A DNA stretch of 64,000 nucleotides. Source: Amphiura filiformis. Taxonomy: Eukaryota > Echinodermata > Ophiuroidea > Amphilepidida > Amphiuridae. How positions within the stretch are numbered: the stretch's first letter is position 1; every line of letters begins with the position of its first letter. The position numbers and the translations under genes are program-made. Positions 23,136-33,941 of this stretch are shown piece after piece. Location of the stretch: positions 53,499,706 through 53,563,705 of the forward strand of contig NC_092636.1 of NCBI RefSeq assembly GCF_039555335.1, in the 5' to 3' direction. Under the pieces are notes generated by a model that saw only the letters and a list, made by a program, of their open reading frames with translations, ran no database searches and was not told where the DNA came from.

Positions 23136-25080
23136 AAATTATAGCTTAGCCTATCAGGCTGAAACCAAAAATTGTTTCAGCCGTGCACAGACGTGCAGAC
23201 AGTCACAGACTTATGAAGTATTTTCATTTTTCATAACTTTCAATGTCATGGTGTAATACAAAAAGAGATATACCGGTACTTGAATCACGATATAAAATTC
23301 AGACATGCATTCATTGGCAAATTTGGCATTGCACATGTATGCATGTCATCCAGCTTCATCCCTCAGAATCGCTTTCATGCTTTAGCTCATCCCAGCATCA
23401 GCATGTCAAAAATCGCCCCTCCTACTCCTCAAGATTCAAGCTTCTTAAGCTGTTTTATGTCAATATCTACCACTCTACTTACCGTTTTACACTGCCTATT
23501 TGAAGAAAGCAATCTTGGTACATTAAATCACACGTTTTTTATCCGCCAATGAAAGTTTGAAATATGCAATTTCATCAATTTTATCAGCTTACACGTAGCC
23601 GAATCCAGCTCCGAAAATGTATCGATATCTTGGACGTGTTGTTGCATCCGGGAACCCTATTAGTGTTTTTAAATTTTTCCACATAAGAAATAGATTTTGC
23701 GTAAAAGTATCTTGCTATTTGAATAGTTTAGGATGTATTATGACATTACGATTATAAAAAGTAAAGTTTGGAGTAATTTGTAGATATTGGAATGCTTGAT
23801 GCAAATTTTATTTTATTTTGAGATATATCATAATGAGCCAAGGAAATTATAGAAACTCGCAATTATGATAACCCGGAAGTAAATTTGAGTTCAGCAGACG
23901 ACGCAAAAAGATTATATGCCCATACCATACAGATTTATGAATATTTAAATTAGACCATAATTTATTTACTTATTGGTTGTCTCTCCAAATTCCTAGCCTT
24001 GAGGCATGGAATGTATAAAAAGAACAGTCTATTTTATTCTATGCTTGAGGTCAAAAGTAAGCTACACAACAGACCTGCTACACAATGCACAGTGTCAACA
24101 CCCTGTAGGGCTATTATAAATATTTTTCCATACTCCGTTGGTGAGCGACGGGCGATTGGTATTTCACTGAACCCAAGAAAAGGAGTCTTATCTGATTGGC
24201 TAGAAAGCGATCGCTAGATCGCTCAGTGGTAAAGTACAAACTCAAAATGTATTCAATTCTATTGAAATCAATATTCTATTATTAACACCTGTAGGCTAGA
24301 TAAAAAAGTTTACATAGGCCCTATGCATTATGTTATAGACTTGTGATTTAATATTCTATACAAGCACCTGGATCTTAGCTGAATGGGCTAAACGTGTTCC
24401 TTTATAGGCCTATAATTGTAATTCTCAAACAGTTAAATATATCACAATTTTGATGAACGATTTAAAAATTGTTACGGATAAAATGCAGTAAAATATATCC
24501 ACAGCAAACAGCAATCGCCGCATTAGTGTATTGCATTTCAAGTTAGTGTTTTGGAAACAAAATTACCTGACAACAAATCGAATTTTCTGGTAATAGCAAC
24601 ATCATAAAAAATGGAGTAGGCCTACTGAGCATGCGCAAATCGTAATAATGTGTAGAATAGAAACTCTGTGGTATCTCATTATTCTCATATGATAGTCATA
24701 TTGTGTCAATGGTAGGCCTATGCTTAGCCTTAGCCTGAGTCGCTCGGCCTATCTCGAACAAAATCGCCATGCGTAGCTGTTGAAAAACAAGAGGATTCAC
24801 CATACTATCACGGCAATTTTTGACACGAAGATACAGGGATGATGCCCATGACGCTGTGCAATGTGCTACCAGCGGGGTAACTAAAAATGGGTCAAAAAAT
24901 TTACAATAGGCCATGATGGGGATGAAAATTTGGTTTTGCCCCTACACTAAAATCCTGGCTACTATACACTGCAAATCATTAATGTAATGTTTAGAGATTA
25001 AATAGGCCTACTTACGAAAAGGTAAACGTGATTTATTCCTAAACACGTATGTTTATTCCCTAAACAATGTGTCTATAAAG
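23136..25080. other. Noncoding stretch, nothing convincing
   Basis: AT-rich sequence. An inverted AGCGATC and GATCGCT pair at about 24205-24222 is the only structure noticed. Open frames at 23243-23552 (two overlapping), 23999-24217 and 24696-24914 show no domain or splice-bounded pattern. Confidence 0.4.
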
Positions 25081-25081
25081 A

Positions 25082-25285
25082 CCCGGGGGGGGCACTCAAG
25101 TGACGGGTAGGGGCCTATGTGCCTACCGGCGTCGCGAAGTAGGGCCTATTGGATATAAAACGCTATTTTAAAAATGGGGGTCATACAAACTGAAAAAGAG
25201 GGTCATTGGGTATAATATTTTGAAAAAAGGGGGACGGGGGTCATTGGGTTGGGTATAAGATTTCAAAAAGGGGGTCATAGAAACT
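25082..25285. repeat. G-rich minisatellite, GGGGGTCATTGGGTATA-type
   Basis: About five irregular units with a GGGGTCAT core, most followed by TGGGTATA and an AAAAG-rich linker, preceded by a CCCGGGGGGGG run. Low-complexity frames run across it. Confidence 0.7.
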
Positions 25286-25429
25286 TATCATTGCTTAGGG
25301 TGCTGTATGTACGGGATAAACTGGTTCTAAGTTGCACCTTTTTTGTCCTAATGAGTGTTAGCCACCTATTTACACCTGGTTGGAGGGAGACTTTAAAAGG
25401 TTTCGTTGTGCTCGTCCCACGTGCCCTTA

Positions 25430-25922
25430 GGGGTGGTGCAATAATTAGGCCTATGTGTACCCCCGGGGGGGGGGGTGAATTCTCAAAATGGTCTGCCAAA
25501 AATCGCTTGCCCCCCCCCTTTGGCCGTGCCAAAAATCTTTGCCCCCCCTTCGACGTGCCAAAAACCTTTGCCCTCCCCTTTTGCCTGTGCCAAAAAATCT
25601 TTGCCCCCCCCTTACACATGCAAGATTTTGGGGAACCCCAATTTAAAACCTTAAATTGTCTTATCATATAATGCGAGCAGGAAATTTTGCATATTTGAAC
25701 GTGTTCCTACGCCTTTTTAGGGTGTAATACCCGGTATAAAATGGTACCCAAAATATCTGTGCCAAAAATTGCTTGCCCCCCCCCTTTCGACCTGCCAAAA
25801 TCGCTTGACCCCCCCTTTTGACCTGCCAAAAAATGCTTCCCCCCCTTTTTGCCTGCCGAAAAAATCTTTGCCCCCCCTATAATTCACCACCCCGGGGGTA
25901 CACATAATTATTGCACCACCCC
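25430..25922. mobile_element. Harbinger-like MITE with C-rich tandem interior
   Basis: Left end GGGGTGGTGCAATAATTA and right end TAATTATTGCACCACCCC are inverted copies, extended inward by TGTGTACCCCCGGGG on each side. Both ends are flanked by TTA (25427-25429 and 25923-25925). A 3-bp TTA or TAA duplication is characteristic of PIF/Harbinger. The interior consists of two blocks of a ~28-30 bp tandem unit, TGCCAAAAATCTTTGCCCCCCC, in the same orientation. The frames at 25275-25667 (minus) and 25717-25905 (minus) are translations of that tandem unit (repeated F-[GW]-x-x-K-G-G pattern) and are not credible genes. Confidence 0.82.
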
Positions 25923-25925
25923 TTA

Positions 25926-26640
25926 GATGTTCCCCTTAGACAAAGCTCTTAAAAGTGCTTAGAAAGATCACAGGACTAATGCTCCCTATTCCAGAAAAAA
26001 ACCGCCTTTTTTTTTGGATAAAAAAATTGCTGTTTAGTTTGTAAACTGAAATAGGTCTATTAGTGATCCTTTAGTTAGGCCTAGTTTTAATTGGCAAAAA
26101 AATAAAATTTTAATAGCCTATTTGGCCTATTTTTGGAAATAAAAAGGGCCAAAAACATGTGTTTTAAAGTGTTAAATTTAGGTTGTTTGAAGCATCAGAC
26201 CAATTTAGGGTCTATGTCAAGTTGAAGACAGTAAAACAAAACATTTTACAAATTTTCACATAATGAATACGGCAAACAATATTTTTTTCTTTATGTCTTA
26301 GTCTATATGATAGTCTATGACATCATGTAATTAATATTCATGATTGTCTTTTTAATCGAGGATACAGCGCAAATAAGAAAACACATGTCTTGCATGTTGC
26401 GATTGCATACACGATTAAAATTAGCTCTAAATATTTATGGTTTGCATAAATTTCATAATCTAATTCCACGGAAGAACGTTTTCCTATCATTGACACACGA
26501 TGCAGGTGAACCCAGATGAAGCTGGCCGCCGAAATGTAAGTTGAACGTTCACAGTCTAAAATGACACAGATTAGCGAGTCCGGTGGAAAATGGAATTCAA
26601 TATTATAACACCCCCAAATTTGGTATCAATGTAAAGATAA
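25926..26640. other. Unrecognised noncoding sequence
   Basis: AT-rich with no identified feature. Confidence 0.4.
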
Positions 26641-26644
26641 TTAA

Positions 26645-29581
26645 GAGCCACTGTCTGTAAGATTCAGACTCTTGTGATTCAAGTGCGTCATAAATTTTCT
26701 TTAAAAAAAATAGGATGATGCAACATTACATTGGTCCAAGAAAATGACCCCAAAGTTTTAGCTTCCTCGCTCATTTCGTTTGTCCGCAATAAAATAATGA
26801 AATTTTGGCCCCAAAAACATTGTTATTATGGTTTATCACCTAGCAATGACTACAAAATTGTGCGCCAACATTGGCCCAGTAAATAGAAAACAGTTTTTGA
26901 ATCCTTCTATGGGTTTCATTACAATTACACAAAAAAATGGTTGGGTTACCATTGGCGCGTCGTAATAAACAAGTTTAAAATGTTAGTGAAAAGCGCCCTC
27001 ATGTTGTTTTCTGTGGCTTGAAACTCGTTGTGCCATTAAGCACCCATATAAAAAGCAAGCTGAAATGGATAAACTAATTATTTTGAAGCAAATGCAAATT
27101 ATGCAAAATTGATGGGTGCTCATTGGCGCTAGAAGAAAATTGGGGTCAAAGGTCAAATTTTCTTATTTTGCACCATTTTCACGCCTCATTAATTTTGTGC
27201 GCCAAGGTCAAAGAACATTAAAAGTGGTGTTCAGTAGTAAAGAAACTATAACTCTAATAAAAGAAACAGAAACAAGCTTGGGTCCTGTTGGTTTAGTATT
27301 TTTAATGATTTTCTAAATATCACCCTAAAGCCTAGTAAATAGTAAATAATAGACCAAATAGGGGTTCCATCAATATTCAAGCATCCACAACGGGACGTGC
27401 CAACAGGTACCCGTGGTGTTTTTATTTCATTCACCATATTTAAGTGCTGTTATTTGCATTATGTAGAAATTAGTTTGGGCTCATGTTGGCGCAAGGATGT
27501 TTTAGGGGTCAAATGTTATTAAATCCAAAACCATAAAGTGCTGCTTTATGATAGTTCGTGCAACCAATATGCAATCTTCAAGCATCCACTACTATATGTG
27601 CCAAAGAGTACCCATAATGTGTTTACTTCAATCAGTTTATCTAAGTGCTGTCAATTGCATTTATATAGAAATTAGTATGGGTTCATGTTGGCGCAAGGAT
27701 ATTTTAAAGGTCAAAGGTTAATCCAAAACCATATGCTACTTTTTGATAGTTCCTGCAACTAATACGTAATCTTCAAGCGTCAACTACTAGATGTGTCAAA
27801 AAGTACCCATAATGTTTTTACTTCAATCAGTTTATATAAGTGCTGTTCCTTGCATTTATGTAGAAATTTATTTGGGTTCAAGTTGGTGCAAGGATATTTT
27901 GGTCAAAGGTCAATCCTAAAGCACAAAGAGCAACTTTTTTGCGAGTTTGTGCAACTGTGAAAATGTGCGCAAACATTGTCCCAATTTCTACCTCAAATGG
28001 AGTGTATATTTGCTTGTTGAAGTCATAACAATGGGATGCTCATGGCAGAGTGATATAATATAACACTTTAATTTTTTTGAATGCAGAATGTGTATAAATC
28101 GAAACTTACCCTGCATATTCAGATCATGTGACCATCCACAACAAACCAAGTGGAAGGTACATATTTTAAGTTTTCATGGTTTACAAAAATATTTAGGAAC
28201 TCCAAAATATTATAAGCCTGCACATGTTACAAGTATATTGCTTCATTGCAGTCAAAATGCACTATTGATCTTCATATAATAATATTAAGCTTGTAAATGT
28301 AACTTCTGCATTTTAAATAAAAATGCAGAAGTTGGTCACATACTTGTAATATTTGGCTCTTTAAATATCAATATGCCAATATATTATCCCAAGGATTTTT
28401 ATGAAGAAATTTAATAAATCGAGTGAAAAATTTATGGGATTATTGTTGCCATTGAAATTACCAACACTCAAAGAATGCAATTTGTCATATTTTGAGTTTT
28501 TTGTATTGACCTTTGACCCTCAGAATATCATTGCGCCAACATGAGCCCAAACATATTCCTACAGATACACAAGTAACAGCACTTGGATAAACTAAATGAA
28601 GTTATAACACCATGGGTACTTGTTGGCGCATCAAGAAATGGATGCTTGAAGATTGCATATTGGTCGCACAAACTAACATAAAAGTAGCATTTTGTGATTT
28701 TGAAGTGACCTTTGACCCTTAAAATATCCTTGCGCCAACATGAGCCCACACCTATTTCCACAGAAATGCAAGCAACAGCACTTGAATAAACTAACTAAAG
28801 TTAAAACACCATGGGTACTTGTTGGCATATCTAGTAGAGGACGCTTAAAGTTCGCATATAGTACGGCATGGCATATTATTTACAGTTTACTTGCCTTTTA
28901 GATGATTTTTAGAAAATCATAAAAAATACTAAACCAACAGGACCCAAGCTTTTTACTGCTTCTTTTAGTAGAGTTACAGTTTGTTTACCACTGAACACCA
29001 CTTTTTCTGTTCTTCGACCTTGGCGCATGAAATTAATGAGGCGTGAAAATGGCTCAAAATTAGAAAATTTGACCTTTGACCTCCATTTTCTTCTTGCGCC
29101 AACGAGCACCCATCAATTTTGCATTCGCACTTGATTCTAAATAATTAGTTTATCCATTTCAACTTGCTTTTTTCATGGGTGCTTAATGGCGCAATGAGTT
29201 TAAAGCCACATAAAACAGCACGAGGGCGCTTTCCACTAATATTTTAAACTTGATTATTACGACGCGCCAATGGTAACCCAACCATTTTTTTGTGTCATTG
29301 TAATGATACCCATAAAAGGATTCAAAAAATGTTTTCATTTCACTGGGCCAACGTTGGCGCACAATTTTCTAGTGGCTGCTAATTGATAAACCATTTAACA
29401 ATGTTTATGGGGCCAAAATTTCAATGATTTTTTTCAGACAAACGAAATGAGCGAGGAAGCTAAAATTTTTGGGGTAGTTTCTGGGACTGATGTTGCATCA
29501 TCCTATTTTTTTTAAAGAAATTCCATGACGCACTTGAATCACAAAGTCCCATTTCGGTCCCATTCTTACCGACAATGGCTG
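26645..29581. mobile_element. 2.9-kb foldback element with tandem-repeat arms
   Basis: The termini GAGCCACTGTC and GACAATGGCTG are imperfect inverses flanked by TTAA (26641-26644 and 29582-29585). Long inverted arms follow: 26660-27430 matches the reverse of about 28870-29560, including AAAAAAATAGGATGATGCAACA, the GAGCGAGGAAGC block and a 66-codon frame present in both arms (27116-27316 plus, 28909-29109 minus). The inner left arm has three ~190-bp tandem units at about 27467-27960, each starting near CATGTTGGCGCAAGGAT. The inner right arm has inverted units at about 28490-28870. The heptamer TTGGCGC, or its complement, marks nearly every module boundary (about 15 copies, a few mutated). There is no transposase. 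The structure matches foldback-type DNA transposons; the TTAA target is inference from one copy. Confidence 0.85.
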
Positions 29582-29714
29582 TTAAAAAAGAAAGACAATG
29601 GTGCAAAAATCAGCCCAATACATGAAAGTAGGGAGGAGTTATGTCTATTTTAAGGTTTCAAGATGGCATTTTTTTGTCTGTCAACTTTCTGGCCATACAG
29701 AATTTTTGTAACAT

Positions 29715-29985
29715 TTGGTTGAAAGAAAGAAAGAAAGGACGGAAAGGGAGAAAGAAAAGAAAGGAGGAAGGAAGGAAGAAAGGAAAGAGAAAGAAAGGAG
29801 GAAGAAAGAAAGAAAAGGAGGAAGAAAGGGAGAAAGAAAGAGAGAAAGGAGGAAGGAAAGAAAGAGAAAGGATGAAGAAAGAAAGGAAAGAGAAAGAAAG
29901 GAGGAAGAAAGAAAGAAAAGAAGCAAAGGAGGAAGAAGGAAAGGGAGAAAGAAAGGAAGGAAGGAATGAAAGAAAGAAAAAAAGA
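29715..29985. repeat. GAAA/GGAA microsatellite
   Basis: About 270 bp of almost pure purine on the plus strand (GAAAGAAAGGAAGG-type). Highly charged open frames run in several plus-strand frames, with Phe/Ser/Leu-rich ones on the minus strand. All are low-complexity artefacts. Confidence 0.95.
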
Positions 29986-30155
29986 GTAACCCCTTTCCAT
30001 AAGAAAGAAAGAGTAACCCCTTTCCATAAGAATGAAAGAGTACCGGGGTAACCCCTTTCCATAAGAAAGAAAGAGTACGGTAACCTCTTTCCATAAGAAA
30101 GAAAGAGTAACCCCTTTCCATAAGGAAGGAAGGAAGAAAGAAAGAGTAACCCTCA
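29985..30155. repeat. Minisatellite, GAGTAACCCCTTTCCATAAG-type units
   Basis: Five to six tandem units of about 24-35 bp, each consisting of GAGTAACCCCTTTCCATAAG plus an AAAGAAA linker, two of them with a CGG insertion. They adjoin the GA microsatellite and probably grew from it. Confidence 0.9.
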
Positions 30156-31070
30156 TACTAGTACACTGGTAATATAACCCATGGTGCTTCAGCACACCTA
30201 ACAATTTAATTTTACAAAAATGGAGCATTATATACTGTTCTGAACTGCAATGCATCATGGGAAGGCACTTGATACAATGACAGTAACCCCTACATACTAC
30301 AGTGAGCAATGGTTATACATTACGCATCCCATGATGCCTCAGTACACGAAACATCGTAGTGACAGAAGAGCCGGCCATATGCATCGCCAGCAATAACCCA
30401 GCGACATGTACTATCACAATATAGGTGAGGAATTTTGCGGAATCTCCAATCGTAACAAAACTTTGCAAGAATACGTAAAAAAGTCCATATTTTATTTTAA
30501 TACATGTACCAGTTTCATAGGTTTCATTAATCCCTTCTATGTCATTTTTACACATTTTTACCGTGAAAATCATCAAAATTACCTTGTTTTTTTGGTCCAA
30601 CTTTCACCCTTTCCCTACATTCACGGGAATGGTAAATCGGCATGGATTTGGTATGAGGTTAAAGGTCATTTCTTGACCTCTTAAATTATATGAATATTCA
30701 TTTAATTAATGATGTCAGATGGTGATTTGAATAGAAAAGTAGTGCATAGTATTTCGCCCCTCCCGAATTTTCAAAATCAAAATGGCGACCATCACGTTTT
30801 GATGTCTCAACGTATGCTATGATGCAAGCTTTATTAGACTACTTAAACGTCATTTTTGACACAAAATAGGAATGTAGATGTAAAGGTACAAGTTTTTTTC
30901 TTTCAAGATATTTTCTTATTTTGAATTTAGAGACTTGGAAAGCTTTCAAAACAAATGATCTTGTTGAAGGTATTTTTACACACGGTCAGATACAAATTAT
31001 GGGAAAATCCCGTTTTCGCTGGACTCGCTAATAATATGGCATTTCTTTACTTTCATGCTTTCATAGGGGG
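30156..31070. other. Noncoding stretch, nothing convincing
   Basis: Short inverted similarities around GCATCATGGG (near 30250) and CCCATGATGC (near 30328) hint at a small inverted-repeat element. No coding evidence in the frames at 30313-30600, 30406-30684 or 30955-31170. Confidence 0.4.
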
Positions 31071-31073
31071 TTT

Positions 31074-31185
31074 TATTCTTACATGTTATAGCTGCCTTGT
31101 GGAAGTACAGTGTTATATTTTGTTTATAACCCTAACCCTAACCAATGCAGAAGACAGCTATTACATGTAAAAATAAAAACCCCTA
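31074..31185. mobile_element. Small inverted-repeat element with telomere-like loop
   Basis: The left arm TAGGGGGTTTTATTCTTACATG..ATAGCTG and the right arm CAGCTATTACATGTAAAAATAAAAACCCCTA are inverted copies with a few differences. The loop contains TAACCCTAACCCTAACC (31127-31143), two and a half copies of the animal telomere repeat. Size about 112 bp. Confidence 0.7.
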
Positions 31186-31270
31186 AAGTAAAGGAAAGCT
31201 GAATAATTTCATTACATGTTTATGATGTTACATACACTAGGCAGCCATCCATGTCAGTTCTAATAATTGA

Positions 31271-31294
31271 AACTCCCGGCTCCGACCGGGAGTT
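31271..31294. repeat. Short perfect hairpin AACTCCCGG/CCGGGAGTT
   Basis: Nine-base arms around a 6-base loop (CTCCGA). Isolated; role unknown. Confidence 0.6.
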
Positions 31295-32439
31295 CCAACA
31301 GGTACTGTGTATGTGTTTGTATGTGTTTAATGTCCATTCACATACACACTTAGCCTGTTAGCCATCGATACGAAGAAATCGTTGCTCCAAAAATGACTGC
31401 AAATTACACATTTGTAATCATTTTTCACCACAAAATATGATGATTATGTAATAAATACAGTTGAACAAATGTATTAATTAATTACAACAGCTTTCAATAA
31501 TTAAGTTAATTAGACAGGGGTGGAGCAGGAATCGGAGGAGCACTGGGTAATTCCAATGGGAAGTTGGTGTTCATTAATAAAATTTATGCACTTTGGTGCC
31601 TAGAAGAAGAAGTATGCATAATAATTTTAATCTTATTTTTGAACTTTTTAACTATAATTGCCTAATATGGTTAATCTTATTCTTAATAATTAAGGATTTA
31701 ACAAGCTTTTAATTTAATGCAGTGGAATGTGTGTCATGCAATCCAATGGAATTCAGGAAGCAGCAATATAGAGAGATCTTTTAAAGGAGTATTTCGTGAT
31801 CCTAGCATCCTCTTTTTATGACATTTTTCTTTACTTTTCCACGAAAAAAGCATATTCCCAAAATTTCAGTTGATTCCGATTTTGCGTTTGCGAGTTATGC
31901 ATGATTATGTGTATTACACTGCTCCATAGACAATACGTTGTAATTTCGCTCTGGTGCACCAGAACGTAATTCAAATTTCACGATATCTTTGCTAAATGAA
32001 TTAATCTGCAAGAAATATTTTGTACATAAATATTATGTAGCCAGAGGTTTCCAGTGATATAAAAATCTCAACTTTTTTTGAGAAAAGTGGGGGGGGGGGG
32101 ATGAGGCTGTGGATCACTAAATGCCCTTTAAATTGTTTTATCTTTGAATTTGATATCTATAAGAATAAAAGGGCATTTCTTGATCCACAGCCTCATCCCC
32201 CCACTTTTCTCAAAAAAAGTTGAGATTTTTATACCACAGGATACCTCTGGCTACATAATGTTTATACCAAAATAAAAATATTTCTTGCAGATTAATTCGT
32301 TTAGCAAAAATATCGCAAAAGTGGCCTATGGAGCAATGTAATACACACAATCATGCATAACTCACAAACGCAAAATCGAATCAACTGAAATTTTGGGAAT
32401 AAGCTTTTTTCGTGGATATCTACTGTAATGTTAATTCAA

Positions 32440-32690
32440 TGCATTGAAATCGAATTGAATTGAAATGAATTTTGGGCAATTTTCATTTCAATGCATTGGA
32501 ATTGAATTGGAATCGAAATGAGTGGGCTTGGGCATGAATTGAATTGGATTGGAATTGAAATCATCGTGAGCAATCAAGAATTGAATTGGATTGGAATTGA
32601 AATCATGTTGAGTGATGAAGAATGAAGTGGAATTGAAATGAAATTCAGCTTTGATTTCAATTCAGCATTTCAATTCACAAGCACATGTCT
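32440..32690. repeat. GGAATTGAAAT-type minisatellite, block 1
   Basis: Degenerate repeats of about 11-16 bp combining GAATTGAATTG and GGAATTGAAATGA. They form the left repeat block of the inserted element. Confidence 0.85.
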
Positions 32691-32984
32691 GTGATTCCAG
32701 ATCATTCCACCTGTAAAAAGTGCCCTTCCCCGTTCTTGAATTCTGATACATTTGGCACTAATCACAAAGCCCCTATTTTTCTCAAACTCCTAATTTTTAT
32801 GCTCAAAAGTCATTGTACATTTGAACAAATTATGAGAAAATGCTTATATTTGGCAGCAGTACAAGGATTTTGGGTGAAAATCTTAGGAGGAGCAGGAGAC
32901 AAGTAGGGGCTATCTAATAGTATCATAACCTTGATTTTGGATATCTTTGAGACAGTGTGGGGACAGGATCCCATTATCGATCGT

Positions 32985-33326
32985 AAGGGCATTTTGTATT
33001 CACCAGCCTCATCGCCCCACTTTTTTCAAAAAAAAGTTGAGATTTTTATACCACTGGAAACCTCTGGCTACATAATGTTTATGTACCAAAAATTTCTTGC
33101 AGATTAATTCGCTTGGCAAAAATATCGTTCAAATTTGAATTTCGTTCTGGTATACCAGAACGAAATTACAACAGTGGCCTATGGAGCAGTGTAATACACA
33201 TAAACAAGCACAACTCGCAAACGCAAAAATCAGAATCAACTCAAATTTTGTGAATAAGCTTTTACGTGGATCATATCCACTGAAAAATGTCATAAAAAGA
33301 GGATGCTAGGATAACGAAATCCTCCT
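32985..33326 (-). mobile_element. Half-copy of the foldback MITE (truncated)
   Basis: Matches the right arm of the MITE at 31795-33937 from AAGGGCATTT through CTCAT..CCCCACTTTT, CTACATAATGTTTAT and the terminal CGAAATCCTCCT followed by TTAA (33327-33330). The other arm is missing. It contains a perfect 30-bp palindrome at 33138-33167 centred on CTGGTATACCAG, intact here but altered or lost in the other copy. Confidence 0.88.
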
Positions 33327-33629
33327 TTAAGTTTAGAAAATAATGTGCATGGTGGACAAGAAGTAAAGACAATTATTAGGAAGTCAGTCACCTAAGAACT
33401 AAGAAGTTCCAAGGTTTCATAAAATAGGACCCAGAGGTCAAGGATCACTCGCATTGTTTGAATGTGAAAAGTGAGTTAACATAACAATAAAGTATCTTCT
33501 GTTAAAATGCTTTTGTGACAAGTAGTGCACTAGTATTTGATTTTGACTTTGTGTTGTGACAAGTGTTATAAAATTGGTAGTAAAATTTAAAACATGCATG
33601 CCTTTGGTCAATTAACACAAACTGCCACT

Positions 33630-33880
33630 GTATTGGAATTGGAATTGAATTGGAATTGAAATGAATGCTCAGAGTTGAATTGAAATTGATTCACTGTTAA
33701 TTTCACTGCATTGAATTGGAATTGAAATGAAATGATTTTGAAATTGAAAAATTGAATTGGAATCAAATTGAATTAATTCTAAAGCAAGGTGGATTGAATT
33801 GGAATCGAATAGCAAGACTCCAGGTGTAGAAAGAATTGAATTTGAATAGAATTGAAATCAATTTTCTGGAGTGAAATAAC
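33630..33880. repeat. GGAATTGAAAT-type minisatellite, block 2
   Basis: Same repeat family and orientation as block 1, forming the right side of the inserted element. Confidence 0.85.
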
Positions 33881-33941
33881 AATAATCTACTGAAAAATGT
33901 CATAAAAAGAGGATGACTAGGATCACGAAATCCTCCTTTAA

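Larger units (their letters stand above)
32426..33884. mobile_element. Inserted element with 8-bp TSD and GAATTGAAAT repeats
   Basis: The 8-mer ATCTACTG is present at 32418-32425 and again at 33885-33892. Removing the intervening segment and one copy restores the surrounding MITE arm, as judged from the uninterrupted copy at 33270-33326. The insert begins TAATGTTAATTC and ends GAAATAACAATA, a 12-bp inverted repeat with two mismatches. An 8-bp duplication with short TIRs suggests a hAT-type insertion. The interior has two blocks of GGAATTGAAAT-type tandem repeat (about 32440-32690 and 33630-33880) and a nested half-copy of the host MITE. Confidence 0.85.
31795..33937. mobile_element. TTAA-flanked foldback MITE split by an insertion
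   Basis: Left arm 31795-32131 begins AGGAGTATTTCGTGATCCTAG and contains TCAACTTTTTTTGAGAAAAG and GATGAGGCTGTGGATC. The right arm starts at 32166 as its inverse. At 32417 it is interrupted, and it resumes at 33893 with AAAAATGTCATAAAAAGAGG and finishes GAAATCCTCCT. TTAA lies just outside both ends (31791-31794 and 33938-33941). The left arm contains an almost palindromic AATTTCG..TCTGGT..ACCAGA..AATT segment near 31938-31967 that the right arm has lost. There is no transposase. Confidence 0.85.

Noticed and set aside
25275..25905. Frames of 62-140 codons with repeated K-G-G pattern
   Set aside because: They translate a C-rich tandem unit inside and beside a MITE and exist on both strands.
29641..30309. 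Long frames of 84-219 codons, Lys/Glu-rich on plus and Phe/Ser/Leu-rich on minus
   Set aside because: Pure translation of a GAAA/GGAA microsatellite and the adjoining minisatellite; open in several frames at once.
31127..31143. Chromosome end
   Set aside because: Only two and a half telomere repeats, embedded in ordinary sequence and in the loop of an inverted repeat.
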